From contig JAFHKR010000039.1 of NCBI GenBank assembly GCA_017052515.1, forward strand, positions 1,054,001 through 1,118,000: a stretch of 64,000 bases of DNA. The letters run 5' to 3'. Source of the stretch: Fictibacillus nanhaiensis. Lineage in GTDB: Bacteria; Bacillota; Bacilli; Bacillales; Fictibacillaceae. Both the position numbers and the translations under genes were made by a program. Below, piece by piece: positions 24,408-32,404 of the stretch. Under the pieces are notes generated by a model. It searched no databases, was not told the DNA's origin, and saw only the letters and a list, made by a program, of their open reading frames with translations. Every line of letters begins with the position of its first letter. The first letter of the stretch is position 1.

Positions 24408-26060
24408 ATGGATAACAAACTTCTCATTCTATGGAGATACTTTCCATCAGGTCACATAAGAACTGAAGAGATTGCTGAGGCTCTGCAGATCAGCCAGAAA
24501 CAAACTGCACGATATCTAAAAAAATGGAACGATGAAGGCTGGTTAACATTTACTCCTGGTCGCGGAAGAGGAAATGTATCACGTCTACAATGGCTGAAGA
24601 ATATCGAAGAAAACTTTGAGGATGAAGTATTGCTCATGTTAGATCATGAACCAGTTGAAATCAGCAGTAAATATTTAATGTATGATTGGTCAACGGAAAC
24701 AAAGTTAAGATTGATGAACAAATTCCATACACAATTTGGCTTTGTACAAGAAGCGAAAGACAAACTCGTCGTGCCAAAACGATATCCTTTTAGGACCCTT
24801 CACCCATTAGATGCAGCAGATGCACATAGCGCAAATATGGTATCAAATGTATTCAATCGACTCGTATCGTTAACCGATCAAGGAGAAATCATACCAGAAC
24901 TTGCTCACAGCTGGGATGTTTCACCTACGAAACTACGACTTTATTTAAGAAAAGACGTCTGCTTTCACGACGGATCTGTTTTGACAGCAACAGATGTTAT
25001 CAATTGTTTAGAAAAACTAAGATTTCATGAACAAAATAAAGATCTATGGAGACCGATCGATGAAATAGTTTCAAAAGCTCCACTCGTGGTCGATATTTTG
25101 TACCCAAGTGGCTGCAGCTATATTCTTCCGTTGTTAAGCATGATGACATCGAGTATTTATAAAGAAAGCAAAGGAAGAATATATGGGACTGGAGGATTCT
25201 TAGTCGAAGAAGATACCGACCATAAAACAACGCTTGCTGCTTTTAAAGAACATTTTCAAGAGCGGCCATTACTTGATGCTGTTGAGTTCGTAAAAGTTCC
25301 AAAAGACTTCCCGATCGTTTATCACTCATCTTTAGAACGAGATCATCATGAAACCTTTCAAGTAGAGAGTGATTCAGGTTTTGGTGTACTTATTATGAAT
25401 GCGTACCGTAAAGAATCACAGATAGCTAATTTGGAAGTACGGCAATACATCCATCAAATCCTAGCGGAGAATCGCCATAGGATACCCGAATATGAATCAA
25501 GAGCGATACCGAACAACAACAGCTGCATGATCGGAAATCGTCTTCCCTATTCGATACCAACTGCAGTTCGGCCAGAATTTACAGAACCTCTAATCATTAG
25601 GGTAGCGGAGCATACAGAAGAAGCTTCTAGATGGCTTTTAGACACGTTTACTCAATATGACATCCCTGTTCAAGTCATACATGTATCTTTCGAGGACGCA
25701 ATTTTTAATAAACAGCTTACCGATCAAACAGATATGTTTATACATGGTGAAATTTTCGAGTTGAATCAAGATCTATCTTTCTATTTTTTCTTAACAAATG
25801 GGTTTGCTCCACTCCCTTTAATTTTGGGAAAAAATAGAAAATGGCAAAAACGTATCTCACAATATGTTCACACGCCATTTGAAGAATGGACGAATCTGAA
25901 TGTTGAAGTCGAAAAGGAACTTATTGATGAAGGCATTATGATTCCACTGTATTATCAAAAAAGGTATATTCCTTTTTCTACTGAATTAATGAACGTGAAC
26001 ATTAAGCATTTCGGATATGTTGATTTTTCTAAACTTTGGTTACGCCCTACAATTGATTAG
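24408..26060 (+). CDS. SgrR-like transcriptional regulator (HTH plus solute-binding domain)
   Basis: A 550-residue regulator with an N-terminal winged HTH of the SgrR_N type (LWRYFPSGHIRTEEIAEALQ, then ISQKQTARYLKKWNDEGWL) followed by a full extracellular-solute-binding-protein family 5 domain (PFRTLHPLDAADAHSANMV and LRKDVCFHDGSVLTATDVIN), without a signal peptide. It is therefore a cytoplasmic sensor that uses a transport-protein fold to bind a ligand such as a sugar phosphate or peptide. ATG preceded by GGAGGAG. It is divergent from the MFS gene, which it probably controls through the palindrome between them. Confidence 0.88.
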   Translation: MDNKLLILWRYFPSGHIRTEEIAEALQISQKQTARYLKKWNDEGWLTFTPGRGRGNVSRLQWLKNIEENFEDEVLLMLDHEPVEISSKYLMYDWSTETKLRLMNKFHTQFGFVQEAKDKLVVPKRYPFRTLHPLDAADAHSANMVSNVFNRLVSLTDQGEIIPELAHSWDVSPTKLRLYLRKDVCFHDGSVLTATDVINCLEKLRFHEQNKDLWRPIDEIVSKAPLVVDILYPSGCSYILPLLSMMTSSIYKESKGRIYGTGGFLVEEDTDHKTTLAAFKEHFQERPLLDAVEFVKVPKDFPIVYHSSLERDHHETFQVESDSGFGVLIMNAYRKESQIANLEVRQYIHQILAENRHRIPEYESRAIPNNNSCMIGNRLPYSIPTAVRPEFTEPLIIRVAEHTEEASRWLLDTFTQYDIPVQVIHVSFEDAIFNKQLTDQTDMFIHGEIFELNQDLSFYFFLTNGFAPLPLILGKNRKWQKRISQYVHTPFEEWTNLNVEVEKELIDEGIMIPLYYQKRYIPFSTELMNVNIKHFGYVDFSKLWLRPTID

Positions 26061-26070
26061 TAAAAGAAAA

Positions 26071-26096
26071 AAAGGATCTGACAATTCAGATCCTTT
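26071..26096. terminator. Bidirectional terminator after SgrR-like gene
   Basis: Perfect stem AAAGGATCTG / CAGATCCTTT with a 6-nt loop between two convergent genes; the minus strand has a strong T run, the plus strand a short one. Confidence 0.85.
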
Positions 26097-26109
26097 GCCT
26101 CCTTGGAAC

Positions 26110-26415
26110 TTATGGTTTAGCGTTAATGGTCCATGATAATCCCATCATGATGATAAAGAAAATCGGTATGAACCCATTAATTCCTATTCCCCACCAAGCG
26201 AACTGTTTGGAACGATTTTTCGTAAACAACCCGACTACTCCTAAGAAAACACCAAGAAAAGGTAAGGGGAATAGAAATAATTCAGGTATATCCATCGTTT
26301 CTATTAATAACCCCATATTTAAAACGGCTAGAGAGAGTAAACCAATTAAAAAGGAAATAAATCCAGTTAACGTCTGCAGCTTTCTTTTCCTTTTCTTTTT
26401 TATTTCCAGTTCCAT
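26110..26415 (-). CDS. Small membrane protein, YhdK-like by position
   Basis: A 101-residue membrane protein: a basic N-terminus with KKKRKRK, then hydrophobic helices around residues 16-37, 46-65 and 75-97. No sequence motif names it. It overlaps the anti-sigma gene end by 16 nt and is the third gene of the sigma/anti-sigma operon, the same place, size (about 96-101 residues) and topology as YhdK, which works with YhdL to restrain SigM in Bacillus subtilis. The functional link is therefore inference from context. Confidence 0.65.
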   Translation of the reverse strand: MELEIKKKRKRKLQTLTGFISFLIGLLSLAVLNMGLLIETMDIPELFLFPLPFLGVFLGVVGLFTKNRSKQFAWWGIGINGFIPIFFIIMMGLSWTINAKP

Positions 26416-27446
26416 AATTTAACCTCCCCTATTTTTAACGCTCGGACTTCTTTCACTTGCTCTAATTTTCTTAACTCTGGGACAGGTCCTGTTACAACTG
26501 CCCCATAAACTTGGACGCCATTGTCTTGCACATATTTACGCCTTTCTTTTATTTCAAGTGATTTTATCTCAGATACAATTTCGGCCGTTTCTTCATTTTT
26601 CTCTAATAACTTTAATATCTCGAGAAATACTTCCTCGTTCGTTTGTTCTCTTCCGTTAAAGGGCGACCAAGTAGTTGTATCAACTTGTGAAGGGTACCCT
26701 ATTGGAGTGATCGGAACACCTTCTTTGTCCAATTGTTTCGCTTCTAATCCTGTATCAACCGCCAACCAGCGAATTTCCGTTTCTTTCGGTAAGAAAGCAT
26801 CGATATCATCAGGGTTTATTAATTGTGAAAACGAAAGGTATGCTTCTGCTACCGTACCGTCTGGAAGACCTTTTAATACACCCCATTCGTCTGACACATT
26901 AAACGGTATACCAGCATCTGGATGAAAAAATTTTTGACCGTCTTTCATAACATCTATTCCATAGCCCATCGGAGGAAGCTGTTCTAAAAATGATATTTTT
27001 TCAGGAAATTTCGGCTCATTTAATCCGAAATATACATCCACCTTTTCAGCTAGATAATCTTCACTACCAATACGCTTAAACGTATCAAAGTTCACATTCA
27101 TGGAAAACAACCCGATTTCACTCTCAATCTCCATCTCTTCTAGACTCACATTAGGTTGAGTTACATAAATCGTCTTCCCTACTACATCAATCATCGTGTT
27201 TGCCTTACCACCAATGCCATAATACATATAAGTAATCAAAGTCATGAGGGGTAGAATAAGCAGTAAGATCGCTAAGCTTATCATAACGGTTGCATTCCGA
27301 GCTGTATTTGATCCTACTCGTATGATTTCTTTTTGCTCTTCTTCAGAAAGAGATGGTGAGATATGAATGTCGTTCTTCGTTTTCATCATGTAAGCTTTAT
27401 ATAGATTTTCGTCATTATTTTGGTCCTGTTTATGCTCGTCGCTCAT
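26400..27446 (-). CDS. Membrane anti-sigma factor, YhdL-like
   Basis: A 348-residue protein with a cytoplasmic N-terminus of about 50 residues (the sigma-regulator N-terminal domain, IRVGSNTARNATVMISLAIL leading into the helix), one transmembrane segment (residues about 54-77) and an extracytoplasmic sigma-regulator C-terminal domain containing YGIDVMKDGQKFFHPDAGIP. Length and order match YhdL, the anti-SigM protein. Its start overlaps the sigma gene by 17 nt, implying coupled synthesis and stoichiometric control. It would hold the ECF factor at the membrane until an envelope stress signal. Confidence 0.82.
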   Translation of the reverse strand: MSDEHKQDQNNDENLYKAYMMKTKNDIHISPSLSEEEQKEIIRVGSNTARNATVMISLAILLLILPLMTLITYMYYGIGGKANTMIDVVGKTIYVTQPNVSLEEMEIESEIGLFSMNVNFDTFKRIGSEDYLAEKVDVYFGLNEPKFPEKISFLEQLPPMGYGIDVMKDGQKFFHPDAGIPFNVSDEWGVLKGLPDGTVAEAYLSFSQLINPDDIDAFLPKETEIRWLAVDTGLEAKQLDKEGVPITPIGYPSQVDTTTWSPFNGREQTNEEVFLEILKLLEKNEETAEIVSEIKSLEIKERRKYVQDNGVQVYGAVVTGPVPELRKLEQVKEVRALKIGEVKLWNWK

Positions 27447-27936
27447 CTAAGTTCATCCTTTCCTTAACACGTTCCACTAGCTTTTTTCTACCTCTTGAAA
27501 TATGACTTTTTAATGTGTTCAGCTTTATATTTAAAATCTCTGCTGCTTCTAGATAACTAAGTTCATTCAAATCGCACAACAGAACAGCCTGTTTTTCGAT
27601 CTCTTTTAAACACTTTAAATCCTCCATTAATAATAAAATAGATTCCTTTTCCAACATCTTGCTTTCAGGTGAATTTTCTCTTATATCTACTCTTTCTCTA
27701 ATCTCCTCTGTTACTATTGTTTTTTTACTCTTTCTTTGATGATCTATAAATGCGTGGTACGCAACTTTAAACAACCAAGCTTTAATATTGCTGATCTCAT
27801 AGTCTGCCAAAGTTAGATAGGCTCGATAGAATGCTTCTTGCATCAAGTCTTCCGCAATATGGTGATTCTTTGAAAGAGAATACAAATAGCGGTACAGATC
27901 ATTCATATATTGTTTATATACATCCTCTAGTTGCAC
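27430..27936 (-). CDS. ECF RNA polymerase sigma factor, SigM-like
   Basis: A 168-residue ECF sigma factor. Region 2 reads YKQYMNDLYRYLYSLSKN then HIAEDLMQEAFYRAYLTL and ends in AWLFKVAYHAFIDHQRK; region 4 is LKCLKEIEKQAVLLCDLNEL then SYLEAAEILNIKLNTLKSHI. The GTG at 27936 is chosen because AGGGGGAG lies 6 nt upstream; further in-frame starts fall inside the predicted promoter -10. It heads an operon with an anti-sigma gene and a small membrane protein gene, matching sigM-yhdL-yhdK in number, order and lengths, so an envelope-stress role is likely. Confidence 0.86.
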   Translation of the reverse strand: MQLEDVYKQYMNDLYRYLYSLSKNHHIAEDLMQEAFYRAYLTLADYEISNIKAWLFKVAYHAFIDHQRKSKKTIVTEEIRERVDIRENSPESKMLEKESILLLMEDLKCLKEIEKQAVLLCDLNELSYLEAAEILNIKLNTLKSHISRGRKKLVERVKERMNLDERRA

Positions 27937-27960
27937 CACCGCTCCCCCTTTCATATCAAC

Positions 27961-27987
27961 CACGTATTAACCATAGAAAAAGTTGCA
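27961..27987 (-). promoter_or_regulatory. Candidate ECF-type autoregulatory promoter
   Basis: TGCAAC (27982-27987), 17-nt spacer and CGTG (27961-27964) on the minus strand resemble the TGAAAC / CGTC elements used by SigM-type factors, placed about 25 nt before the chosen sigma start. Confidence 0.6.
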
Positions 27988-28018
27988 ATATTTTACAATT
28001 ATTTTCAATAAAAAATAC

Positions 28019-28453
28019 TCAGATCGACTTCTGAGCATTCACTAATTCCATCTGTTCAATTATTTGGGCACACTCTTTCCTTGTGTCCGGATGCAGAATG
28101 ACTCGATCAGTCAGAAGATTGGCGATCAAACGATCTGAAATTGTAGGTCCTGATCGTTTCCTTCCCCATCTTCTTGAGAAAGATTTGTAATCACAGATCA
28201 TTTCAAGTATATACTTTCGGGGAATCGGCACCGCTTCTTTTTTAAGCTGATCGACCACCCAATAATTCCAATGATGTTTATTGTGATGTTGATGATGAAG
28301 CCAGGCATATTGCCATTCCTCTTTACTCGGCTTCTCATCTGAATAAAACTTCTTAGTATATGTAAAAAACTCAGCTGGATGAAACTTAGATAGATCATGT
28401 GTAAACGCTTGAACAAAAAGTCCTAGCTTCCAGCATTCTATAAAAACATTCAA
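28019..28453 (-). CDS. DUF5662 family protein
   Basis: A protein of at least 144 residues with the DUF5662 signature: FVQAFTHDLSKFHPAEFFTY, a run of histidines in WLHHQHHNKHHWNYW, and MICDYKSFSRRWG. The histidine-rich and aspartate residues suggest an HD-like metal site, but function is unknown. The listed start is a TTG. The frame stays open and homologous-looking for about 18 more codons upstream (GKYLLYIFEHK) up to a TGA at about 28510, without ATG or GTG; the real start could be a rare ATT there. No ribosome site decides it. Confidence 0.72.
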   Translation of the reverse strand: MNVFIECWKLGLFVQAFTHDLSKFHPAEFFTYTKKFYSDEKPSKEEWQYAWLHHQHHNKHHWNYWVVDQLKKEAVPIPRKYILEMICDYKSFSRRWGRKRSGPTISDRLIANLLTDRVILHPDTRKECAQIIEQMELVNAQKSI

Positions 28454-28529
28454 TTTATGTTCAAAGATATAAAGTAGATACTTTCCGTAAGCTTGCTTAA
28501 TTTTTCACCCACTAATTAAATAATTCACT

Positions 28530-28676
28530 TCAATAAAATGGTATCAGCGTAAAAATGATTACTTCAATCATTAATAGTCCAGTTCGTTTCAGTGGTGTAC
28601 CTTTGTACTTCATTCGTTCATACAGATATTGTATGAAAACAATAGCAATTGCCGTGAAAAAACTATCTAAAAGTGT
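28530..28676 (-). pseudogene. Truncated membrane-protein fragment without start codon
   Basis: An open stretch of 48 codons encodes FFTAIAIVFIQYLYERMKYK and a second hydrophobic segment LLMIEVIIFTLIPFY before its stop, but lacks a usable start: a TAA lies directly upstream. It abuts, on the opposite strand, the start of an alcohol dehydrogenase fragment, so both look like ends of genes joined by a deletion. It could instead be noncoding. Confidence 0.35.
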
Positions 28677-28873
28677 TTAAAAAAATTTTTCAGTATATTC
28701 ATAAGCTGTCCTCCATTAATTCACATTATCTACAATTCATAAAAGAACGAATTGAATCAGGTCAAATGAAACCCGTCATCGAACGTTATTATGAGCTAGA
28801 CCATGTTTCAAAAACCCAAGAATATGTTGAAACCGGCCGTAAGAATGGGAGCGTTGTCATAAGAGTGGTTTGA
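28673..28873 (+). pseudogene. C-terminal fragment of a zinc-type alcohol dehydrogenase/quinone reductase
   Basis: The open frame encodes YLQFIKERIESGQMKPVIER then YYELDHVSKTQEYVETGRKN and GSVVIRVV, which is the last about 55 residues of a medium-chain dehydrogenase/reductase. The nucleotide-binding and catalytic domains are absent and no start with ribosome site is present; the first residues (VFKKIFQYIHKL) do not look like the family. This is a gene remnant. It ends at a hairpin shared with the convergent kinase gene. Confidence 0.82.
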
Positions 28874-28879
28874 TAAAAA

Positions 28880-28907
28880 ACGCATTTCTCACGCTAGAGA
28901 AGTGCGT
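28880..28907. terminator. Hairpin between ADH remnant and APH-like kinase gene
   Basis: ACGCATTTCTC pairs with GAGAAGTGCGT (one G-T pair) and is flanked by A and T runs. The right arm overlaps the last codons of the kinase gene. Confidence 0.7.
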
Positions 28908-29814
28908 CTTTATTTATGTATTTCCTCAACAAGTTTTTGAAGACTTGAATGGTTTTTAAAAAGTCATCATTTATATTGCCATCTTCAATTGTCCAACAAG
29001 TAGCTAACACAGCATGTGAATAGCCTCTTAACAAAACTCGTTCTCTATTCAAATTCATTACATCTACAAAAATATCAATTCGTTTTTCTGTTATTTCTTC
29101 CACTTCTTGTTCAGGTAATTTATTCAACAAATATTGGACAACCTCATACTCACGGTCTCCGATCAAACCCTTAGGATCAATTACCGTCCAAGAATCTCCA
29201 TTTGCCAGTAAATTGTAATGGTGAAGATCCCCATGAAGCAAATAGGGTTTGTCTATAGACGTGTTTAATTTTTCAGTAATGAACAATGCCTCTTCTATGG
29301 TTGCTTTTGAAACAGGTTGATAACTAGTGTAATTTTGATAAATTCGTTTCAAACTATATTCACGATCAAGAACAGTCGAAAGATTAGAATCAACTGGAGC
29401 AGGAATTATTAACTTCTTCATTACATTGGCAGCAATTAAAGTCGCCTTACTATCATCTTCTATTTCTGCTAATGTTTGTCCTGGCTGTATTCGTTCAAGA
29501 ATCATAATGCCACGTTCTCTATCAAACGCTAACACTTTAACAGTACTTTCACCTGACAAAAGCCTAAGTGCACGTAGCTCAGCTTCAAATTCCTTTTGAT
29601 CAACCACAACTTTCAAAACTACCTCACTTCCATCACTTGTTGTGGCTGGAGCAACAAAATTATAGGAAAGATTGAAAGGTTGTTGAATGTGTAATCCATA
29701 CATCTCTTCGCAGTCAGCGATTAATCCTTCAAAATTATTCAGCCATTCACTAGCTTCTTCTCCATGAACACCTTTAATGTGTTCAATAAATAGATCAGGA
29801 AGTTTGTAACTCAT
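28894..29814 (-). CDS. Aminoglycoside/hydroxyurea-type small-molecule kinase (APH(6)-like)
   Basis: A 306-residue phosphotransferase of the APH(6)/hydroxyurea kinase family. Catalytic loop YLLHGDLHHYNLL (Brenner motif HGDxxxxN) at about residues 197-209, then TVIDPKGLIGDREYEV with the metal-binding aspartate, and N-terminal VLKVVVDQKEFEAEL with the ATP-contacting lysine. Family members phosphorylate streptomycin or related compounds, but many chromosomal copies have unknown substrates. The second ATG (29814) has the better spacing to AAGGAGA. It follows the serine hydrolase gene by 11 bp in one operon. Confidence 0.85.
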   Translation of the reverse strand: MSYKLPDLFIEHIKGVHGEEASEWLNNFEGLIADCEEMYGLHIQQPFNLSYNFVAPATTSDGSEVVLKVVVDQKEFEAELRALRLLSGESTVKVLAFDRERGIMILERIQPGQTLAEIEDDSKATLIAANVMKKLIIPAPVDSNLSTVLDREYSLKRIYQNYTSYQPVSKATIEEALFITEKLNTSIDKPYLLHGDLHHYNLLANGDSWTVIDPKGLIGDREYEVVQYLLNKLPEQEVEEITEKRIDIFVDVMNLNRERVLLRGYSHAVLATCWTIEDGNINDDFLKTIQVFKNLLRKYINKDALL

Positions 29815-29825
29815 CATATCTCTCC

Positions 29826-30602
29826 TTAAATCATCTGTTCTTTTCTTTGAATGGTGTATTCCTGGTACAACAACTTCATAGACTCTACTATTCTTTTATC
29901 AGAAAAAGTATTCATATAACGATTTGGAATATCATTAACTCCTAGAACATAGAGCAATGGATATTGATGAAATTCTCCTAAAATCCCTATATCCACTACT
30001 AAATTCTCTAAACCTCCGCTCATATGATTCAACATATGGTGTGGAATTCCATCAAGATGATCTCCAGGGCGAACTAGACCATTCATTACTGGTAACCACA
30101 ATTGAGGGTGAACTTGGTACCCTTCAAATATCGTTTTCAAAACTTGAAGCACTTCACCAAGTTCTCCTCGGTTTTCAACATCTCGTGGATTAGAGGTTAC
30201 ATTTATGTGTTTATACTCTCTCCTTAGCTCTCTATTTACTTTCTCCCATCCTCCACAAAATTTCACAACGCTATCAGCTGCTTTACTGTCGTGACAAGCG
30301 ATCATCACTTCAACAAGATCGCCTAAAGACAAAGACATTCTACCTTGAAAATGTGGAAATAAAACGGTGCTGTTCTCCTCTTTATCAAGTTGAAAATCCT
30401 CGATTAAGTCACTCCAATGAAACAATCCTCTCTCCACCCATTTTGTTATACAGGATCCAAGGATTACTTTCGCGGCTGAGGCTAGTGGAACAATTAAGTC
30501 AGGGTTAAATGAACAAACAACCTCTTTTTGTTTAGTTGAATAGATGCTTATACTTACTTGACTTGATTCAACGGTCTTTAAAGTTGTTAATACTCTCTGC
30601 AT
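29826..30602 (-). CDS. Class A beta-lactamase-fold serine hydrolase, atypical motifs
   Basis: A 258-residue protein of the beta-lactamase2/class A fold. The nucleophile motif SxxK is present in VPLASAAKVIL. The other two boxes deviate: the SDN position reads HDS in ACHDSKAADSVV and the KTG position reads MSG in HMSGGLENLVV. There is no signal peptide, so it is cytoplasmic, unlike a true penicillinase. It is therefore more likely a peptidase/amidase-like hydrolase than a resistance enzyme. The ATG at 30602 follows GAAGGAGA; an upstream in-frame start lacks a site. Operon with the APH-like kinase. Confidence 0.75.
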   Translation of the reverse strand: MQRVLTTLKTVESSQVSISIYSTKQKEVVCSFNPDLIVPLASAAKVILGSCITKWVERGLFHWSDLIEDFQLDKEENSTVLFPHFQGRMSLSLGDLVEVMIACHDSKAADSVVKFCGGWEKVNRELRREYKHINVTSNPRDVENRGELGEVLQVLKTIFEGYQVHPQLWLPVMNGLVRPGDHLDGIPHHMLNHMSGGLENLVVDIGILGEFHQYPLLYVLGVNDIPNRYMNTFSDKRIVESMKLLYQEYTIQRKEQMI

Positions 30603-30752
30603 ATCGTTTTCTCCTTCACACCATAAACTTGTGTTTTTTATCCAAGTTAACCATAACACAATTTATTTTAAAAAAATTACCAAAAAAGCGTATAATTCTC
30701 AGTATGATATTCGTTGTACATAGTGAACGAAAAAAAGAAGGGAGTTTTAACC

Positions 30753-31688
30753 ATGTCTCAGTCAACAAATACACTTCAAACACAGTCGAATGAAATACGA
30801 CAAAGACTTGATGAAGAAATGAGTGATTTTAGTGAAGCGCTGTGGAACTATTGCAGATATCTTACTGGTTCACCTTGGGATGGTGAGGATTTGTATCAAG
30901 AGACGATGCTTAAAGTACTAGGAGGACTTTATACAAGGTGGCATCCTACCAACCTAAAATCATATATATTTCGGATTGCAACAAATACATGGATCGACCT
31001 CTGCAGGAAAGAAAAACGAACACTGGGCGTTCTATCGGAAGAAAATGAAGCATTTGAGGAATTCACGGACGGTCTAGAGTTAGAAGAAGCTCTTCTAAAG
31101 TTAGATGACCTTTTTACCCCGCGACAAACAGCCGTGTTTCTTCTTTTGGAGATTTTCCGTTTTCAGGCCGATGAAGTTGCTAGTATCGTAAGAACAACAC
31201 CTGGTGCTGTATATGCCTCAGTAAGAAGGACGAAACACAAGTTACAAAACACTATTCATCAATCTGTTAAACCAAAGTTTGAGAGGTCATCTCAAAAATC
31301 AAAGATTATACAAGCCTATTTAAATGCATTTAATCATGGCGATCTTGAAGGAATGCTATCACTCATAAGTGATCAAGCTCATTACGAAGCATCTTTAGGG
31401 TTTTTAGAAGTAAATAAGGATGAAATCATAAATGGATCACTAGCATACGGCTTACCAGGTCATCATGCTATTGAATGTGAGCTATGGGGTAAACATGTCA
31501 TTGTCGTCTTAGCTGAGTCAGAACAAGGTCAGCTTGTACACGATATTCAATACCAAGAAGTCGAAAATAACAAAATTGTATACCATAGAAGCTTCTTTTT
31601 TAGAAAAGAGTTCATAGTGGCTGCGTCAAAAGAATTGGGATACAAGCCACAATTAAACAAGCCTCCTCTTAACTGGGAAAATGAATAA
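30753..31688 (+). CDS. ECF sigma factor with C-terminal NTF2/SnoaL-like domain
   Basis: A 311-residue sigma-70 family protein. Region 2: SPWDGEDLYQETMLKVLGGL and SYIFRIATNTWIDLCRKEKR; region 4: FTPRQTAVFLLLEIFRFQADEV with VRTTPGAVYASVRRTKHKL. After about residue 180 a SnoaL-like extension (IIQAYLNAFNHGDLEGMLSL) follows, which in ECF41/SigJ-like groups takes the place of a separate anti-sigma factor and regulates activity in cis. No anti-sigma gene is adjacent, which agrees. ATG at 30753 has GAAGGGAG 9 nt upstream. Divergent from the beta-lactamase-like/kinase operon, which may be its target. Confidence 0.85.
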   Translation: MSQSTNTLQTQSNEIRQRLDEEMSDFSEALWNYCRYLTGSPWDGEDLYQETMLKVLGGLYTRWHPTNLKSYIFRIATNTWIDLCRKEKRTLGVLSEENEAFEEFTDGLELEEALLKLDDLFTPRQTAVFLLLEIFRFQADEVASIVRTTPGAVYASVRRTKHKLQNTIHQSVKPKFERSSQKSKIIQAYLNAFNHGDLEGMLSLISDQAHYEASLGFLEVNKDEIINGSLAYGLPGHHAIECELWGKHVIVVLAESEQGQLVHDIQYQEVENNKIVYHRSFFFRKEFIVAASKELGYKPQLNKPPLNWENE

Positions 31689-31702
31689 GGTGTATAAACA
31701 GA

Positions 31703-31744
31703 AAACTCCTCTCCTTGAATCTTTAACGATTAGAAGAGGAGTTT
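31703..31744. terminator. Bidirectional terminator after ECF gene
   Basis: AAACTCCTCT pairs with AGAGGAGTTT across a 22-nt loop, between two convergent genes, with A/T-rich flanks. Confidence 0.72.
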
Positions 31745-31760
31745 AACTTATTCATGATAA

Positions 31761-32321
31761 CTATAGTTTAAATGTATATTGAATAAGTTTAGCTACTTCG
31801 TGCGCATCTAAAATAGTATTGTTGATACGAAGATAATTTTTCTTTTTTATCTCGCCTTCATAAGAATTTAATCTATACTTTTCCATTGAGGTTCTTACGT
31901 CGTTTTCTGACCATGCTAGATCTCGTTTAGAAGGCTTATGTTCGAGGCGATGCGGTGTTACGTTTCTCTGGAGCCTTGTCTCTAATTCAGATTCAAGTTC
32001 TACAAAATAGATCTCTGCTCCCTCCTTTTCAAATACCTGACAAATACTTTCAACAAACTCCCAATCTTCCTTATAATTGAACGCCCAAACATATGTAAAG
32101 ATCATTCCATATTGATCGCTCTTCGCAAATGCCTGAAAGATCTCTGAACGAAATAAGTGTACCAGTCTACGCCCATCCTCAGAACCATATTCAAAAAATG
32201 GCGTAACAAGATCGATCGTCATGTGATTATGGAAGAGCTTTAACTTTGTGACCTTCTCTAACTCATGTCCCACAGTCATCTTTCCAACCGCTTGTGGGCC
32301 AAATAATAATACGAGTTTCAT
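31761..32321 (-). CDS. P-loop kinase-like protein (shikimate-kinase-like AAA family)
   Basis: A 186-residue P-loop NTPase. Walker A is LLFGPQAVGKMTVG (residues about 5-18), followed by LFHNHMTIDLVTPFF, a small-molecule kinase arrangement. The lid region includes ELETRLQRNVTPHRLEHKPS. The phosphate acceptor is unknown; such proteins are annotated as adenylate/shikimate kinase-like. Stands alone: convergent with the ECF gene and divergent from a NUDIX gene. Confidence 0.72.
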   Translation of the reverse strand: MKLVLLFGPQAVGKMTVGHELEKVTKLKLFHNHMTIDLVTPFFEYGSEDGRRLVHLFRSEIFQAFAKSDQYGMIFTYVWAFNYKEDWEFVESICQVFEKEGAEIYFVELESELETRLQRNVTPHRLEHKPSKRDLAWSENDVRTSMEKYRLNSYEGEIKKKNYLRINNTILDAHEVAKLIQYTFKL

Positions 32322-32404
32322 TGCTCCACCTCTAACGATTAAAAATTGTATATCCTATGCTACTATAAAAAGGAAAATAATTCTATAAGATATGGAGAGA
32401 AAAC

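Noticed and set aside
29826-30602. Penicillinase
   Set aside because: No signal peptide and two of three active-site boxes altered; listed as a beta-lactamase-fold hydrolase instead.
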